Of a stretch of 64,000 nt of DNA, positions 46,530 through 56,030 are shown piece after piece (position 1 is the first letter of the stretch; every line of letters begins with the position of its first letter). The stretch is from Oryzisolibacter propanilivorax. GTDB lineage: Bacteria > Pseudomonadota > Gammaproteobacteria > Burkholderiales > Burkholderiaceae_C. The stretch spans positions 1 to 64,000 of the forward strand of contig NZ_FNHP01000009.1 of assembly GCF_900103645.1 (NCBI RefSeq), given 5' to 3'. The notes under the pieces are model-generated. The model was given only the letters and a program-made list of their open reading frames with translations, was not told the origin of the DNA and searched no databases. The position numbers were made by a program, and so were the translations under genes.

Positions 46530-47195
46530 TCATTCCCAGCGTTGCTGGTAAGAAAACACCGGCAGCCGCCAGCCCAGGCGGATGGCCAGCAGCCGCAGCG
46601 CCAGCCCCATGCCGAAGCACACGCCGGTGGCGACGTTCAGGTCGACCCCCCAGGCGCGCAGCGACAAAAACAGCAGGCACACCACCAGCGACACGCTGGC
46701 ATACAGCTCGCGCCGGAACACCACCGGCACCTGGTTGCACAGCACATCGCGCAGGATGCCGCCGCTGATGCCGGTGAGCATGCCGGCCATCACCACCACC
46801 ACCGTCGGGTAGCCCAGCTCCAGCGCCACGTTGCAGCCGATCACCGAAAACGCGATCAGGCCCATGGCGTCCAGCAGCAGGAAGACCTGCTTGAGCCGGT
46901 GCAGGTAGCGCGCCACCAGCGTGGTCAGCAAGCCGGCGCCGATGACCAGATAGACGTACTCCGGGTGCTGCGTCCAGCCGATCGGGTAGTGCCCCAGCAC
47001 CATGTCGCGCAGCGTGCCGCCGCCCAAGGCGGTGACGAAGGCGATCACCGCCACGCCGAAGATGTCCATGTTGCGCCGCCCGGCCGCCAGCGCGCCGGAC
47101 ATGGCCTCCGCCGTGATCGCCACCAGGTAGACCACCAGCAAGGCGCTGAACTGCGAGAGCTGGAACGAGTCCAGCAGCGAGACCGAAGGCAGCAT
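46530..47195 (-). CDS. TRIC-family (UPF0126/YicG-like) cation channel
   Basis: 221 residues with about seven membrane helices, in two related three-helix repeats. Each carries the glycine-rich kink motif typical of this family: TALGGGTLRDMVLGHYP and ISGGILRDVLCNQVPVVF. Bacterial TRIC proteins are trimeric K+/Na+ channels; older names are UPF0126. It ends 4 bp before the mnmC start and is likely co-transcribed. It starts 106 bp from the yggX stop. Confidence 0.88.
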   Translation of the reverse strand: MLPSVSLLDSFQLSQFSALLVVYLVAITAEAMSGALAAGRRNMDIFGVAVIAFVTALGGGTLRDMVLGHYPIGWTQHPEYVYLVIGAGLLTTLVARYLHRLKQVFLLLDAMGLIAFSVIGCNVALELGYPTVVVVMAGMLTGISGGILRDVLCNQVPVVFRRELYASVSLVVCLLFLSLRAWGVDLNVATGVCFGMGLALRLLAIRLGWRLPVFSYQQRWE

Positions 47196-47301
47196 GGGAA
47201 CCGGGGCGTGAGGATGGAGAAAGCCGCCCCGGCCACGCGAGGGGCGGCGGGGGCGGCTGCAATCGAATCAGGGCGCCGTGCGGCGGCGCGTCAGGGGGTG
47301 G

Positions 47302-47574
47302 TCATGCACTGGGCGGGACATATCCCGCCGCAGCGTCTGCGCCGCTGCCGAAGAAATGATTTTCCATCTGCCGGGCGAGGTATTGGCGGGCGCGGGCGTC
47401 GGCCAGGTTCAGGCGGTTCTCGTTCACCAGCATGGTCTGGTGCTTGAGCCAGTCGCCCCAGGCCTGCTTGCTGACGTTCTCGTAGATGCGCTTGCCCAGC
47501 TCACCGGGGTAGGGCGGAAAGTCCAGGCCGGGGGCGTCCTGGCCGAGCTTGATGCAGTGAACGGTGCGTGCCAT
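47302..47574 (-). CDS. YggX-type Fe(II)-trafficking / oxidative damage protection protein
   Basis: 90 residues from ATG 47574. The family start [20 protein letters not shown] with its single conserved Cys, then [20 protein letters not shown] and [20 protein letters not shown], leave little doubt. It helps protect Fe-S clusters from superoxide. Slightly tailed at the C-terminus. It is divergent from the sulfate-binding protein gene, sharing a 149-bp region. Confidence 0.94.
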   Translation of the reverse strand: MARTVHCIKLGQDAPGLDFPPYPGELGKRIYENVSKQAWGDWLKHQTMLVNENRLNLADARARQYLARQMENHFFGSGADAAAGYVPPSA

Positions 47575-47601
47575 CGTGAATATCCTTCCGGGGAAAAGCA
47601 A

Positions 47602-47641
47602 ATTCCCGCGTGAAACGGGAATAAGAAACTGAAATCTTATT
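47602..47641. promoter_or_regulatory. Two overlapping inverted repeats in the yggX-sbp promoter region
   Basis: ATTCCCG-cgtgaaa-CGGGAAT (47602-47622) overlaps AATAAGA-aactgaaa-TCTTATT (47620-47641). Both are perfect 7-bp inverted repeats with 7-8 bp spacers, the shape of LysR-type (CysB-like) operators. The second, with TTATTGGTT after it, resembles sequences I associate with sulfur-starvation promoters. The regulator is inferred. Confidence 0.5.
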
Positions 47642-47723
47642 GGTTCGGGTTTTGAAGACGGCCTTCCAGAATGCGCCGCAGTGCCATTTCGCACCGCAGA
47701 ACCACGCAGAAAGACCGCCTCTC

Positions 47724-48746
47724 ATGACGAATCGCCGCGACTTTATCAAGCTGGCCGTTGCAGCCGCCGCCAGTGGGGGCATCGGCGCCGCGCCCCTGGC
47801 CGCCGGGGCGGCGCAGGAGGTGGAGCTGCTCAACGTCTCCTACGACCCGACGCGCGAGCTGTATGCCGAGTTCAACGTCGCCTTCGCGCGCCACTGGAAG
47901 GCGCGCGGCGGGCAGGAGGTGCGTGTGCGCCAGTCGCACGGCGGCTCGGGCAAGCAGGCGCGCTCGATCCTGGACGGGCTGGACGCCGACGTGGCCACGC
48001 TGGCGCTGGCCGGCGACATCGATGCGCTGGCCCGGCGCGGCCTGGTGGCCGGCGACTGGCAGCGGCGCCTGCCGCACAACGCGGCGCCCTACACCTCGAC
48101 CATCGTGTTCCTGGTGCGCCGGGGCAACCCGAAGCAGATCCGCGACTGGGACGACTTGGTGCGCCCGGGCGTGCAGGTCATCACGCCCAACCCCAAGACC
48201 AGCGGCGGCGCGCGCTGGAATTACCTGGCGGCGTGGGAACACGCGCGCCGGCGCCACGGCGGCGATGCGGGCGCGCAGGCGTTCGTCGCGCAGCTGTACC
48301 GCAATGTGCCGGTGCTGGACACCGGCGCGCGCGGCGCCACCATCACTTTCACCCAGCGCGGCCTGGGCGACGTGCTGCTGGCCTGGGAGAACGAGGCGCA
48401 CCTGGCGCTGCGCGAGTCCGGGCGCGAGAAGTTCGAGCTGGTCACGCCGGCCCTGTCCATCCTGGCCGAGCCCAGTGTGGCGGTGGTCGACAAGGTGGTG
48501 GACAAGAAAGGCACGCGCGCCGTGGCCGAGGCGTATCTGCAGCACCTGTACGCGGGCGAAGGCCAGGAGAACGCCGCGCGCCACTTCTACCGCCCGCGCA
48601 GCGCGCAGGTGGCGGACCGCTACCGGGCGCAGTTCGCCCCGCTGGCGCTGGCCACGGTGGACGAAGCCTTCGGCGGCTGGAGCGAGGCGCACCGGGCGCA
48701 CTTCGCCGAGGGCGCCAGCTTTGACCGCATCTATACCCGGAAATAA
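47724..48746 (+). CDS. sbp: Sbp, periplasmic sulfate-binding protein
   Basis: 340 residues from ATG 47724. The signal region [19 protein letters not shown] looks like a Tat signal (RRDFIK). The sulfate/thiosulfate SBP signatures are [59 protein letters not shown] and the AFGGW near the C-terminus. It delivers sulfate to a CysTWA ABC permease, but no permease genes follow, so it is an orphan binding protein here. It links with cysM and cysE as sulfur assimilation genes of the window. Confidence 0.92.
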   Translation: MTNRRDFIKLAVAAAASGGIGAAPLAAGAAQEVELLNVSYDPTRELYAEFNVAFARHWKARGGQEVRVRQSHGGSGKQARSILDGLDADVATLALAGDIDALARRGLVAGDWQRRLPHNAAPYTSTIVFLVRRGNPKQIRDWDDLVRPGVQVITPNPKTSGGARWNYLAAWEHARRRHGGDAGAQAFVAQLYRNVPVLDTGARGATITFTQRGLGDVLLAWENEAHLALRESGREKFELVTPALSILAEPSVAVVDKVVDKKGTRAVAEAYLQHLYAGEGQENAARHFYRPRSAQVADRYRAQFAPLALATVDEAFGGWSEAHRAHFAEGASFDRIYTRK

Positions 48747-48749
48747 TGC

Positions 48750-48800
48750 AAAAAACGGCTCCAATCCTTATTCTGCAAGGGCTTGCAGCTATGGAAAGAG
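48750..48800 (-). repeat. Dispersed ATAGCTG-type repeat between sbp and the flavodoxin gene
   Basis: Minus strand: CATAGCTGCAAGCCCTTGCA, then GAATAAGGATTGGAGCCGTT, then TTTTGC. The core is of the usual type. It fills the convergent gap and ends in a T-run for minus-strand reading, so it could terminate transcription. Confidence 0.75.
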
Positions 48801-48807
48801 GAGCGCT

Positions 48808-49299
48808 TCAGTAAATGCCCAGGACCAGCCCGGCCGCCAGCGCCTCGCCCAGCGCGCGGCAGCGCTCCAGGTCGGGCGCGCCGATGGTCTTGGGCGCGGC
48901 GATGGCCTCGGGCGTCTGTGCATGGGTGCAGACGATCAGCGGCTCGGCCACGCTTTTCAGACGCCAGCCGGTGCAGATGCGCGCGATCTGCCGCGCCGCC
49001 CCCGCGCCGTCGCTGCCGGCGCAGACCAGGCTGGCGTAGGGCCGGCCCTCGATGCGTTCCAGCGCGGCGTAGTAGCTCCGGTCGAAGAAGTCCTTGAGCA
49101 GCCCGCTCATGGCGGCCAGGTTCTCGGGCGTGGCGAACAGATAGCCGTCGGCGGCCAGCACGTCGGCCGGGGTGGCGTCCGCCGCGTGCAGCAGGCGCAC
49201 CGTGCAGCCGTCCTCGGCGGCGGCGCCGGCGGCGGCCGCCTCGGCCATCTGGCGCGTGCCGCCGGTCTGGCTGTGCCAGACGATCAGCAGGGTCTTCAC
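48808..49299 (-). CDS. Flavodoxin-like FMN/NAD(P)H reductase
   Basis: 163 residues. Flavodoxin fold with the FMN phosphate loop WHSQTGGTRQMAEAAAAGAA at the N-terminus and DGYLFATPENLAAMSGLLKD, the WrbA/NADPH-dependent FMN reductase type second motif (GTPENFAYMSG-like). Probably a small cytoplasmic quinone or flavin reductase; electron donor and acceptor unknown. It stands upstream of nothing obvious. The gene before it on this strand is a CopD-like membrane protein, 61 bp away. Confidence 0.85.
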   Translation of the reverse strand: MKTLLIVWHSQTGGTRQMAEAAAAGAAAEDGCTVRLLHAADATPADVLAADGYLFATPENLAAMSGLLKDFFDRSYYAALERIEGRPYASLVCAGSDGAGAARQIARICTGWRLKSVAEPLIVCTHAQTPEAIAAPKTIGAPDLERCRALGEALAAGLVLGIY

Positions 49300-49360
49300 A
49301 GCCTGGCCGGGAGGAGGGTGACGCGGACGGGCGTCGCCACTGCGCCCAGCCTTGCCGGGC

Positions 49361-49813
49361 TCACCACAGCAGCACTACCACGACGATGGCCGTGCCCAGC
49401 AGCAGGTTGACGCCCACTATCGCGCGGATGCGCGCCAGCGCCTGCCCGCCGGCGGGCCAGTCGCCCGCGGCCACAGCCGCATCCAGGCGCGAGAGCTGCG
49501 ACAGGTACAGGTAGGCGTACAGCGCCATCATCACCAGCCCCACGGCAGACATGAACAGCCAGTCGCGCGGCATGGAGAAGCCGCCGCCGATGCTGACCAT
49601 GCCGATCATCGCCAGCCCGCTGGTCAGCGCCACCACCACCGCGACGCCCACGGCGGCCAGGAAGCGCTGCAGCACCGCGTGCATCAGCCGCACGCGCTCG
49701 GGCGGTGCCAGCTGCTGCACGGCGGGGCGCAGGAAGAAGTGGGCGAAGGCCATGCCGCCGACCCAGACGATGATGGACAGGACGTGCAGCAGTTTCAGGG
49801 CGTTGAAGAGCAT
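49361..49813 (-). CDS. CopD-like four-helix membrane protein
   Basis: 150 residues from ATG 49813 (MLFNALKLLHVLSIIVWVGG). Four membrane helices with the opening HVLSIIVWVGGMAFAHFFLR characteristic of the CopD/DUF2269-type group (His in the first helix, WVGG). Members are implied in copper or haem handling, but the link is weak for stand-alone forms like this one. A longer open frame upstream is non-conserved. It is 145 bp downstream of the lctP-like gene on the same strand. Confidence 0.75.
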   Translation of the reverse strand: MLFNALKLLHVLSIIVWVGGMAFAHFFLRPAVQQLAPPERVRLMHAVLQRFLAAVGVAVVVALTSGLAMIGMVSIGGGFSMPRDWLFMSAVGLVMMALYAYLYLSQLSRLDAAVAAGDWPAGGQALARIRAIVGVNLLLGTAIVVVVLLW

Positions 49814-49958
49814 GGGAGGGCAGCGCGGGGCATCAGGACCAAGGTGGCGCGCATTGTGCCCAGCCGCCATTGGGCCCCCGGCGCTTGTGCCTACTGCGGC
49901 CGTGCCGGTGTGTTCGCCGGGGCGCATGGCCTGCCCGCCCCAGCGCCGGCAGGGCTGG

Positions 49959-51386
49959 TCAGCGCAGCCACGCCACCCAGGCGGCCCCGGCCAGCGCCAG
50001 CAGCGCCGCGTTCAGGCATGCCAGCGCGAAGCCGAAGCGCACCAGCGTGCCTTCCTCGTCCCGCGTGGCGCGCGCCAGGCCCAGCGCGACCATGGCGATC
50101 GGAATCGAGCCCATCGCCGCGTGCCCGGCGGCGCTGTTATGTAGCGCCGCCAGCGCCAGGCGCAGCCCTTCGGGCAGCAGCGCGACGGCCGGCATGAACA
50201 GCGCGTTGCCGCCCAGCGTCGAGCCCGTCAGGTAGCCCGACAGCGCGCCCAGCAGCGCCACCAGCGGCGCCGCGGCCGGCGGCGGCAGGCCGGCCAGCGA
50301 CTGCACCAACCCCTGCAGAAACCCGCCCTTGACCAGGATCTGCGACAGCGCCAGGAACGCCAGAATGGTCCACAGCGGCCGCTGCGCCCGTGCCCGCAGG
50401 GCCGGCAGCAGGGGTGGATGCCCCCCGGCGGCCAGCGCCCGGTGCTCGCGCCACGCCACCCAGGCCAGCGCCGCCAGCAGGGCGATGCCGGGCGAGGCCA
50501 GCGGCTTGAACACCACCGCCTGCCCGCGCAGCGCGCCGTGGCCGTCCCACTGTGTCAGCAGCGCCAGGGCCTTGAGTGCCAGCACGCAGGCCACCAGCGC
50601 CGCATACGGCCAGGCCGCGCGCGGCCACGCGATGCCGGCGCTACGCCCGGCCGGCACCAGCACCGCCAGTACCACCGCCAGGCCGGCGCCGACGCCGGCC
50701 AGCTCCGGCCCCGTGGCGCGGCCCAGCCCATACAGCACCGCCAGGAACAGCGCACCCAGCCCCGCCAGCGCGCGCCAGGCCGCAGGCCCGCTAGCGCCGG
50801 CCCAGCGCAGCGACAGCGCCGCCCCCAGCAGGAACACCGGCGCGCTGGCCACCGCACTGGCCGCCGACAGCGCACGCGTATCCAGCCCGGCCAGCGACGC
50901 GCCCACCGCGGTGGCCACCCCCAGCGTGCCCCACGGCATGACGGCCATACCCACCAACGCCAGCCGCAGGCCGACGGGCCGGGGCAGCAGCGCCAGCAGC
51001 AGCGGCACGGTGGCCACCAGTGACACGCCGAAGCCGGTGAGCGACTCCAGCATCGGCCCCAGGCCCAGCACCAGCAGCAGCACCTGCTGCGCGCGCGGCA
51101 GCCGCAGCGACTGCACGGCGCTGCCCAGCGCCTGGTTCACGCCCAGGCGCTCGATGGCGATGACGAAGGCCAGGCCAGGCAGGATGACGCTGGCGGCGAT
51201 GGCGAAGAGCAGGGCGGTGTCGAGGGCGGCGGCGTGCAGGGTGGCGGACTGCACGGGTCCGGCCAGGCCGAGTGCCCACAGAGTCAATGCCAGGGCGCAG
51301 CCGGACTGCGCAGCCTGCAGGGGCGGGCGGCGCAGGGCGAGCAGGAGGAGCAGGACCAGCAGGAGGGGGGAGAGGTGCAGGAGCAT
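49959..51386 (-). CDS. LctP-family L-lactate permease
   Basis: 475 residues from ATG 51386, about 12-13 membrane helices. LctP family marks are LLVLGLGPMLESLTGFGVSL, the late SGYLTGSTLGGNALFMP and LALAALHNSAAGHAAMGSIP. Shorter than E. coli LldP (551). Lactate or glycolate is the likely substrate, with proton symport. A CGGACTG-rich TM1 region follows a very hydrophobic start (LLLVLLLLLALRR). No lactate dehydrogenase lies beside it. The upstream 1 kb is the large structured repeat. Confidence 0.85.
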   Translation of the reverse strand: MLLHLSPLLLVLLLLLALRRPPLQAAQSGCALALTLWALGLAGPVQSATLHAAALDTALLFAIAASVILPGLAFVIAIERLGVNQALGSAVQSLRLPRAQQVLLLVLGLGPMLESLTGFGVSLVATVPLLLALLPRPVGLRLALVGMAVMPWGTLGVATAVGASLAGLDTRALSAASAVASAPVFLLGAALSLRWAGASGPAAWRALAGLGALFLAVLYGLGRATGPELAGVGAGLAVVLAVLVPAGRSAGIAWPRAAWPYAALVACVLALKALALLTQWDGHGALRGQAVVFKPLASPGIALLAALAWVAWREHRALAAGGHPPLLPALRARAQRPLWTILAFLALSQILVKGGFLQGLVQSLAGLPPPAAAPLVALLGALSGYLTGSTLGGNALFMPAVALLPEGLRLALAALHNSAAGHAAMGSIPIAMVALGLARATRDEEGTLVRFGFALACLNAALLALAGAAWVAWLR

Positions 51387-51430
51387 GCGGGGGGCGTGCG
51401 GGCGGGGCTGTGGGAGGATAAGGGTGCTTT

Positions 51431-52360
51431 GGTTTTGATAGCTTGAGGCCTTTTGTTTGTGTGGGATTGGGGCTGTTTTGATTGTTGGTTTTGCTTTGAT
51501 TGCGGGGGCCGGGACTCGCCCCGGCGGGCGACTTCCTTTCTTGCTCGTGCAAGAAAGGAAGCAAAGAACACGGCCCCACGGCTGCGACCCCTTCGCTGGC
51601 GCGAAGGGGCAGACCTGGGGCGGGACGCTTGCGGGGTGGGCCGCAGAACTCACTGCGCTGCTGCGCAGCTCCGTTCAAACAACTGCGGCCAGTCAGATGA
51701 CGAAGCATGGGCGCTGCGACGCCCATGCCCCCCCGCCAGCGCCCCGCCCCAGGCGCAGCCTCAAGGGGCGAAGACGGGGAGGGGCCGGCGCTGCGCGCGG
51801 CCCTTCTTGCTCCCTCGCCCCCGCCAGGGGGAGAGGGCAGGGGTGAAGGGGCAATGGTTCGGGCGCAGCGCCTGTACCAGCCCTCCCACCCTCACCCCCG
51901 CCCTCTCCCGCCCTGCGGGAGAGGGAGTAAAGACCATGCGACGCGGCGGGGTTGGCCAGACATGCTCTCCGGCTATTGGCTGTTTGGCTGTTCCTTCTCC
52001 CCACCCCCCTTCAAAGGCTGCGCCTGTCTCGGGGCGCTGGCGGGGTGGCATGGGCGCAGGTGCGCCCATGCTTCGTGAACTGACTGGCCGCATCTGTCCG
52101 AACGAAGCTGCGCAGCAGCGCAGTGAGTTATGCGGCCCACCCCGCCAGTGCCCCGAGACAGGTTGCCCCCACGCGCGTCAGCGCGTGGGGGACGCAGCCT
52201 GCGGGGCACGTTTCTTTGCCTACTTTCTTGTCGTGTGACAAGAAAGTAGGTCGCCCGCCGGGGCGAGTCCCGGCCCCCGCAGTCAAATCAAAAACAACAT
52301 CCAAAACAGCCCACCGTCCATACAAACAAAGGGTCATCAGCTATCAAAAATACAGCGCCA
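51431..52360. repeat. Inverted duplication of a highly structured non-coding repeat
   Basis: No gene in this 975-bp gap. Left arm about 51431-51790 and right arm about 51985-52360 are imperfect inverted copies. Each begins with an ATAGCT-type repeat at its outer edge, then the block CGGGACTCGCCCCGGCGGGC, then three stem-loops in the same order. Left: 51533-51560 (12 bp), 51588-51609 (9 bp), 51705-51728 (9 bp). Right: 52219-52250 (14 bp), 52166-52191 (11 bp), 52048-52071 (10-11 bp). Stem sequences differ between arms but stay perfectly paired. The middle (51791-51984) holds CCCTCTCCC...GGGAGAGGG hairpins. Open frames here show no protein-like composition. Confidence 0.8.
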
Positions 52361-52362
52361 AG

Positions 52363-54765
52363 TCATACAACCTCCGCCACCGTTCCCTCCCGCAAATCAC
52401 CCCCCTCTACCTCCCCCCGCACCACCCGCGCCGCCCGCACCATCGCCGCCAACGCTGCCTCCGTCTCCCCCCACCCCCGCGTCTTCAACCCGCAATCCGG
52501 GTTCACCCATAGGTTCCGCACCGGCACCACCCGCGCCGCCCGCCGCAGCAGCGCCACCATCTCCCCCTCACCCGGCACGCGCGGCGAGTGAATGTCATAC
52601 ACCCCCGGCCCGATCTCGTTCGGATAGGCGAAGCGTCCGAAGTCCTCCAGCAGTTCCATCTGCGAGCGGCTGGTCTCGATGGTGATCACGTCCGCGTCCA
52701 GGGCGGCGATCGCCGGCAGGATGTCGCCGAACTCGCTGTAACACATGTGGGTGTGGATCTGCGTGGCGTTGCCCACGCCGCTGGCGGCGATGCGAAAAGC
52801 CCGCGTGGCGCCGTCCAGGTAGGCCTGCCACTGGCCGCGGCGCAGCGGCAGGCCCTCGCGCAGGGCCGGCTCGTCGATCTGCACGATGGCGATGCCGGCG
52901 GCCTCCAGGTCTGTCACCTCGTCGCGGATGGCCCAGGCGATCTGCTCGCAGGTCAGTGCGCGCGGCTGGTCGTCGCGCACGAAGGACCACTGCAGGATGG
53001 TCACCGGCCCGGTCAGCATGCCCTTCATGGGGCGGTTCGTGAGGCTCTGCGCGTACTGCGTCCAGGCCACCGTCATGGGCTGCTCGCGCGCCACGTCGCC
53101 GTACAGGATGGGCGGCTTGACGCAGCGCGAGCCGTAGCTCTGCACCCAGCCGTTGGCGGTGAAGGCAAAGCCCGCAAGCTGCTCGCCGAAATATTCCACC
53201 ATGTCGTTCCGTTCGGCCTCGCCGTGCACCAGCACGTCCAGGCCCAGCGCCTCCTGGCGACGCACGACGCGTTCGATCTCGGCGCGCATCTGCGCTTCGT
53301 ATTCCTGCGTCGCCAGCGCGCCCCGGCGGTGCGCGGCGCGCGCAGCGCGGATCTCGGGCGTCTGCGGGAACGAGCCGATGGTCGTGGTGGGCAGCAGCGG
53401 CAGGCCCAGGCGCGTGCGCTGCACCACTTGGCGCGCGGCGAACGGCGCGGCGCGCCGGTCGGCGCCAGGCGGGGCTTCGGCCAGCCGGCGGGCCACATCC
53501 GGGCGGTGCACGCGTGCGCTGGCGCGGCGGCTGGCGACGGCGGCGCGGGCGGCGGCGAGGCGCGCGTCATCAGGCGCCACGCGGCCGTCCAGCAGGCCGG
53601 CCAGCAGCGTCAATTCATCCAGCTTTTCCGTGGCGAAGGCGAGCCAGGAGCGCACTTGCGGGTCCAGCGCCTCCTCGCCCTGCAGCGACACCGGCACGTG
53701 CAACAGCGAGCACGACGGCGCCAGCCACAGCGGGCCGGGGTGCTTGGCGGCGATGGGCGCGAGCAGCTGCAGCGCCGCGTCCGGGTCGGTGCGCCAGACG
53801 TTGCGCCCGTCCACGATGCCCACCGACAGCACCTTGTAGCCGGGCAGCCAGTCGGCCACGCCGGTCAGCTCTTCGGGCGCGCGCACGGCGTCCACGTGCA
53901 GCCCGGCCACGGGCAACTGGCAGGCCAGGCGCAGGTGCTCCTGCAGCGGCGAGAAGTAGGTCGCCAGCAGCACCTGCGGCCCCGCCTTGCCAAGCTGCCA
54001 GTAGGCGGGCTCGAAGGCCTGCGTCCACGCGGGCGGCAGCTCCAGGCCCAGGATGGGCTCGTCGATCTGCACCCACTGCACGCCCAGGGCTTTCAGGCGC
54101 GCCAGGATCTCGGCGTACACGGGCAGCAGGCGCCCGAGCAGCGCCAAGCGGTCGAACAGCGTGGCGCCTTTGTCCTTGGACAGCCACAGGAAGGTGAGCG
54201 GGCCGATCAGCTGCGCCTTCACCGCGTGGCCCAGCGCCTGCGCCTCGGCCACCTCGTCGAACAGGCGCTGGCTGCCCAGGTGGAACTGCGTATCGGCGTG
54301 CAGTTCGGGCACCAGGTAGTGGTAGTTGGTGTCGAACCACTTGGTCATTTCCAGCGCGGCGTGGCCGGTGGGGGCGGCGGCCGCGCCGTGCGTGCAGCCG
54401 GCGTCGCAGACGTGGTGCCCGCCGCCCTGCGCGCCGCGCGCCATGGCGAAATAGCGCGCCAGCTCGGGCGCATCGGCGCCGAAGCCGAAGCGCGCCGGCT
54501 CGCAGCCCAGCAACTGGATGTGGTGGGCCACATGGTCGTAGCAGGCGAAGTCGCCCACGGTGACGAAGGCCAGGCCCGCGTCCTGTTGCGCCTGCCAGTG
54601 ACGCGCGCGCAGCGTGGCGCCGACGGCGTCCAGCGCGGCAGCGTCGATCTCGCCGCGCCAGTGGCGCTCCAGGGCGAACTTCAGCTCGCGCGCCGCGCCC
54701 ATGCGCGGAAATCCCAGGGTGTGGGTCAGAGTGGGGCGGGGGGCCGCAGCGGCGGTCGGGGTCAT
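52363..54765 (-). CDS. metE: MetE, cobalamin-independent methionine synthase
   Basis: 800 residues. It transfers a methyl group from methyl-tetrahydrofolate-polyglutamate to homocysteine. N-terminal barrel starts [20 protein letters not shown]. The C-terminal barrel has [40 protein letters not shown], the zinc ligands in [12 protein letters not shown] (His, Cys) and the late [11 protein letters not shown] (Cys). The final ~17 residues ([17 protein letters not shown]) go beyond the usual end and abut the structured repeat. It is divergent from metR, the standard regulatory pair. Confidence 0.95.
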   Translation of the reverse strand: MTPTAAAAPRPTLTHTLGFPRMGAARELKFALERHWRGEIDAAALDAVGATLRARHWQAQQDAGLAFVTVGDFACYDHVAHHIQLLGCEPARFGFGADAPELARYFAMARGAQGGGHHVCDAGCTHGAAAAPTGHAALEMTKWFDTNYHYLVPELHADTQFHLGSQRLFDEVAEAQALGHAVKAQLIGPLTFLWLSKDKGATLFDRLALLGRLLPVYAEILARLKALGVQWVQIDEPILGLELPPAWTQAFEPAYWQLGKAGPQVLLATYFSPLQEHLRLACQLPVAGLHVDAVRAPEELTGVADWLPGYKVLSVGIVDGRNVWRTDPDAALQLLAPIAAKHPGPLWLAPSCSLLHVPVSLQGEEALDPQVRSWLAFATEKLDELTLLAGLLDGRVAPDDARLAAARAAVASRRASARVHRPDVARRLAEAPPGADRRAAPFAARQVVQRTRLGLPLLPTTTIGSFPQTPEIRAARAAHRRGALATQEYEAQMRAEIERVVRRQEALGLDVLVHGEAERNDMVEYFGEQLAGFAFTANGWVQSYGSRCVKPPILYGDVAREQPMTVAWTQYAQSLTNRPMKGMLTGPVTILQWSFVRDDQPRALTCEQIAWAIRDEVTDLEAAGIAIVQIDEPALREGLPLRRGQWQAYLDGATRAFRIAASGVGNATQIHTHMCYSEFGDILPAIAALDADVITIETSRSQMELLEDFGRFAYPNEIGPGVYDIHSPRVPGEGEMVALLRRAARVVPVRNLWVNPDCGLKTRGWGETEAALAAMVRAARVVRGEVEGGDLREGTVAEVV

Positions 54766-54838
54766 GGCGCAGTCCTTGAAAACACGAACGAAAAAACGGA
54801 TGCGCCGATGCTCGCCGGCCTGGGTTTATTATTCAAAC

Positions 54839-54863
54839 GAAAATTTTCACACTTCAACTTGAA
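54839..54863. promoter_or_regulatory. Candidate MetR operator in the metE-metR gap
   Basis: Two short palindromes, GAAAATTTTC (54839-54848) and TTCAACTTGAA (54853-54863), stand in an AT-rich 97-bp divergent gap. They resemble the TGAA-N5-TTCA type half-sites of MetR. The second touches the metR start codon, fitting autorepression. Inferred from position and symmetry. Confidence 0.5.
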
Positions 54864-55804
54864 TGATTTCGATGTTGAGCGCCTCGGTTTTGGAAATCCG
54901 CCACCTGCGTACGTTGCAGGCCCTGCGCGACAGCGGCAGCTTGGTGCGTGCGGCGCAGCTGCTGAACCTGACGCAGTCGGCCCTGTCGCACCAGGTCAAG
55001 CTGCTGGAGGAGCGCTACGGCGCGCCGCTGTTCGAGCGCAAATCGGTGCCGCCGCAGTTCAGCGCCGTGGGCAGCCGCCTGCTGCAACTGGCCGACGCCG
55101 TGCTGCCCCAGGTCGAGGCGGCCGAGCGCGACGTGGCGCGCCTGCTGCAGGGCCAGGGCGGGCAGCTGCGCATCGCCGTGGAGTGCCACACCTGCTTCGA
55201 CTGGCTGATGCCGGCCATGGACGCCTTCCGCGCGCGCTGGCCCGAGGTGGAACTGGACATCGTCAGCGGCTTCCACGCCGACCCGGTGGGCCTGCTGCAC
55301 CAGGGGCGGGCGGACGTGGCCATCGTCTCCGAGGTGGACGCCGGCGACGCCGCCGCCGTGGACCACCACCCGCTGTTCGCCTTCGAGATCCGCGCGCTGC
55401 TGGCGCACGGCCACGCGCTCTTGGCCAAGGCGTGGCTGGCGGCCGGGGACTTCGCCGACCAGACGCTCATCACCTACCCGGTGCCCGACGACATGCTGGA
55501 CCTGGTGCGCCAGGTGCTGGAGCCCGCCGGCGTGCGCCCTGCGCGGCGCACCACCGAGCTGACGGTGGCCATGCTGCAGCTGGTGGCCAGCGGCCGCGGC
55601 GTGGCGGCGCTGCCGTTGTGGGCGGTGCAGGGCTACCTGGACCGGGGCTACGTGGCGGCGCGCCCCATCGGGCCGCAGGGGCTGCGCGGCGAGCTGCATG
55701 CGGCGTGTCTGCCGCAGGTGTCGGCGCGGCCGTGGCTGCAGGACTTCGTGGCCGTGACGCGGGAGACGAGTTTCGTGACGCTCAAGGGAGTCGAGTTGCT
55801 GTAG
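54863..55804 (+). CDS. metR: MetR, LysR-type regulator of methionine genes
   Basis: 313 residues (an ATG at 54872 is an alternative start). LysR DNA-binding domain LEIRHLRTLQALRDSGSLVR then AAQLLNLTQSALSHQVKLLE. The effector domain has the MetR features ECHTCFDWLMPAMDAFRARW and VDIVSGFHADPVGLL-type text, which respond to homocysteine. Divergent from metE, which it should activate. Confidence 0.92.
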   Translation: MISMLSASVLEIRHLRTLQALRDSGSLVRAAQLLNLTQSALSHQVKLLEERYGAPLFERKSVPPQFSAVGSRLLQLADAVLPQVEAAERDVARLLQGQGGQLRIAVECHTCFDWLMPAMDAFRARWPEVELDIVSGFHADPVGLLHQGRADVAIVSEVDAGDAAAVDHHPLFAFEIRALLAHGHALLAKAWLAAGDFADQTLITYPVPDDMLDLVRQVLEPAGVRPARRTTELTVAMLQLVASGRGVAALPLWAVQGYLDRGYVAARPIGPQGLRGELHAACLPQVSARPWLQDFVAVTRETSFVTLKGVELL

Positions 55805-55900
55805 CGGGGGCGCACGTACATCGGTGGCAGCCTGAGTGGCCGCCCGGGTGCACGCCCCAGCCCGTCCGGACCAGCGACTGGCCATCCTGTCGTTCGTATG

Positions 55901-55923
55901 TATAATGAGAGTGATTCACATTT
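55901..55923 (+). promoter_or_regulatory. Fur-box-like operator over a TATAAT promoter element
   Basis: TATAATGAGAGTGATTCACA followed by TTT resembles the Fur box of beta-proteobacteria (AATGAGAATNATTCGCATT-like). The perfect -10 hexamer TATAAT (55901-55906) overlaps it, so iron-loaded Fur would block RNA polymerase. It lies 108 bp upstream of the TonB receptor gene. The rest of the 226-bp gap shows no gene. Confidence 0.72.
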
Positions 55924-56030
55924 ATACTCGTCGGCTCTTTTCCTAGCCACGCCGTGCCCTCCGCGAGAGTCGCGCTGCCAGCCAGCCTGTCGTTGACCTT
56001 GTCCCTTGCGGGATCTCGCGGAGTTGTTGC

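Noticed and set aside
51453-52238. Open frames of up to 261 codons in the metE-lctP gap
   Set aside because: They run through hairpins and both arms of an inverted repeat, and give Arg/Pro-rich text with no conserved start or domain. Treated as non-coding structured repeat.
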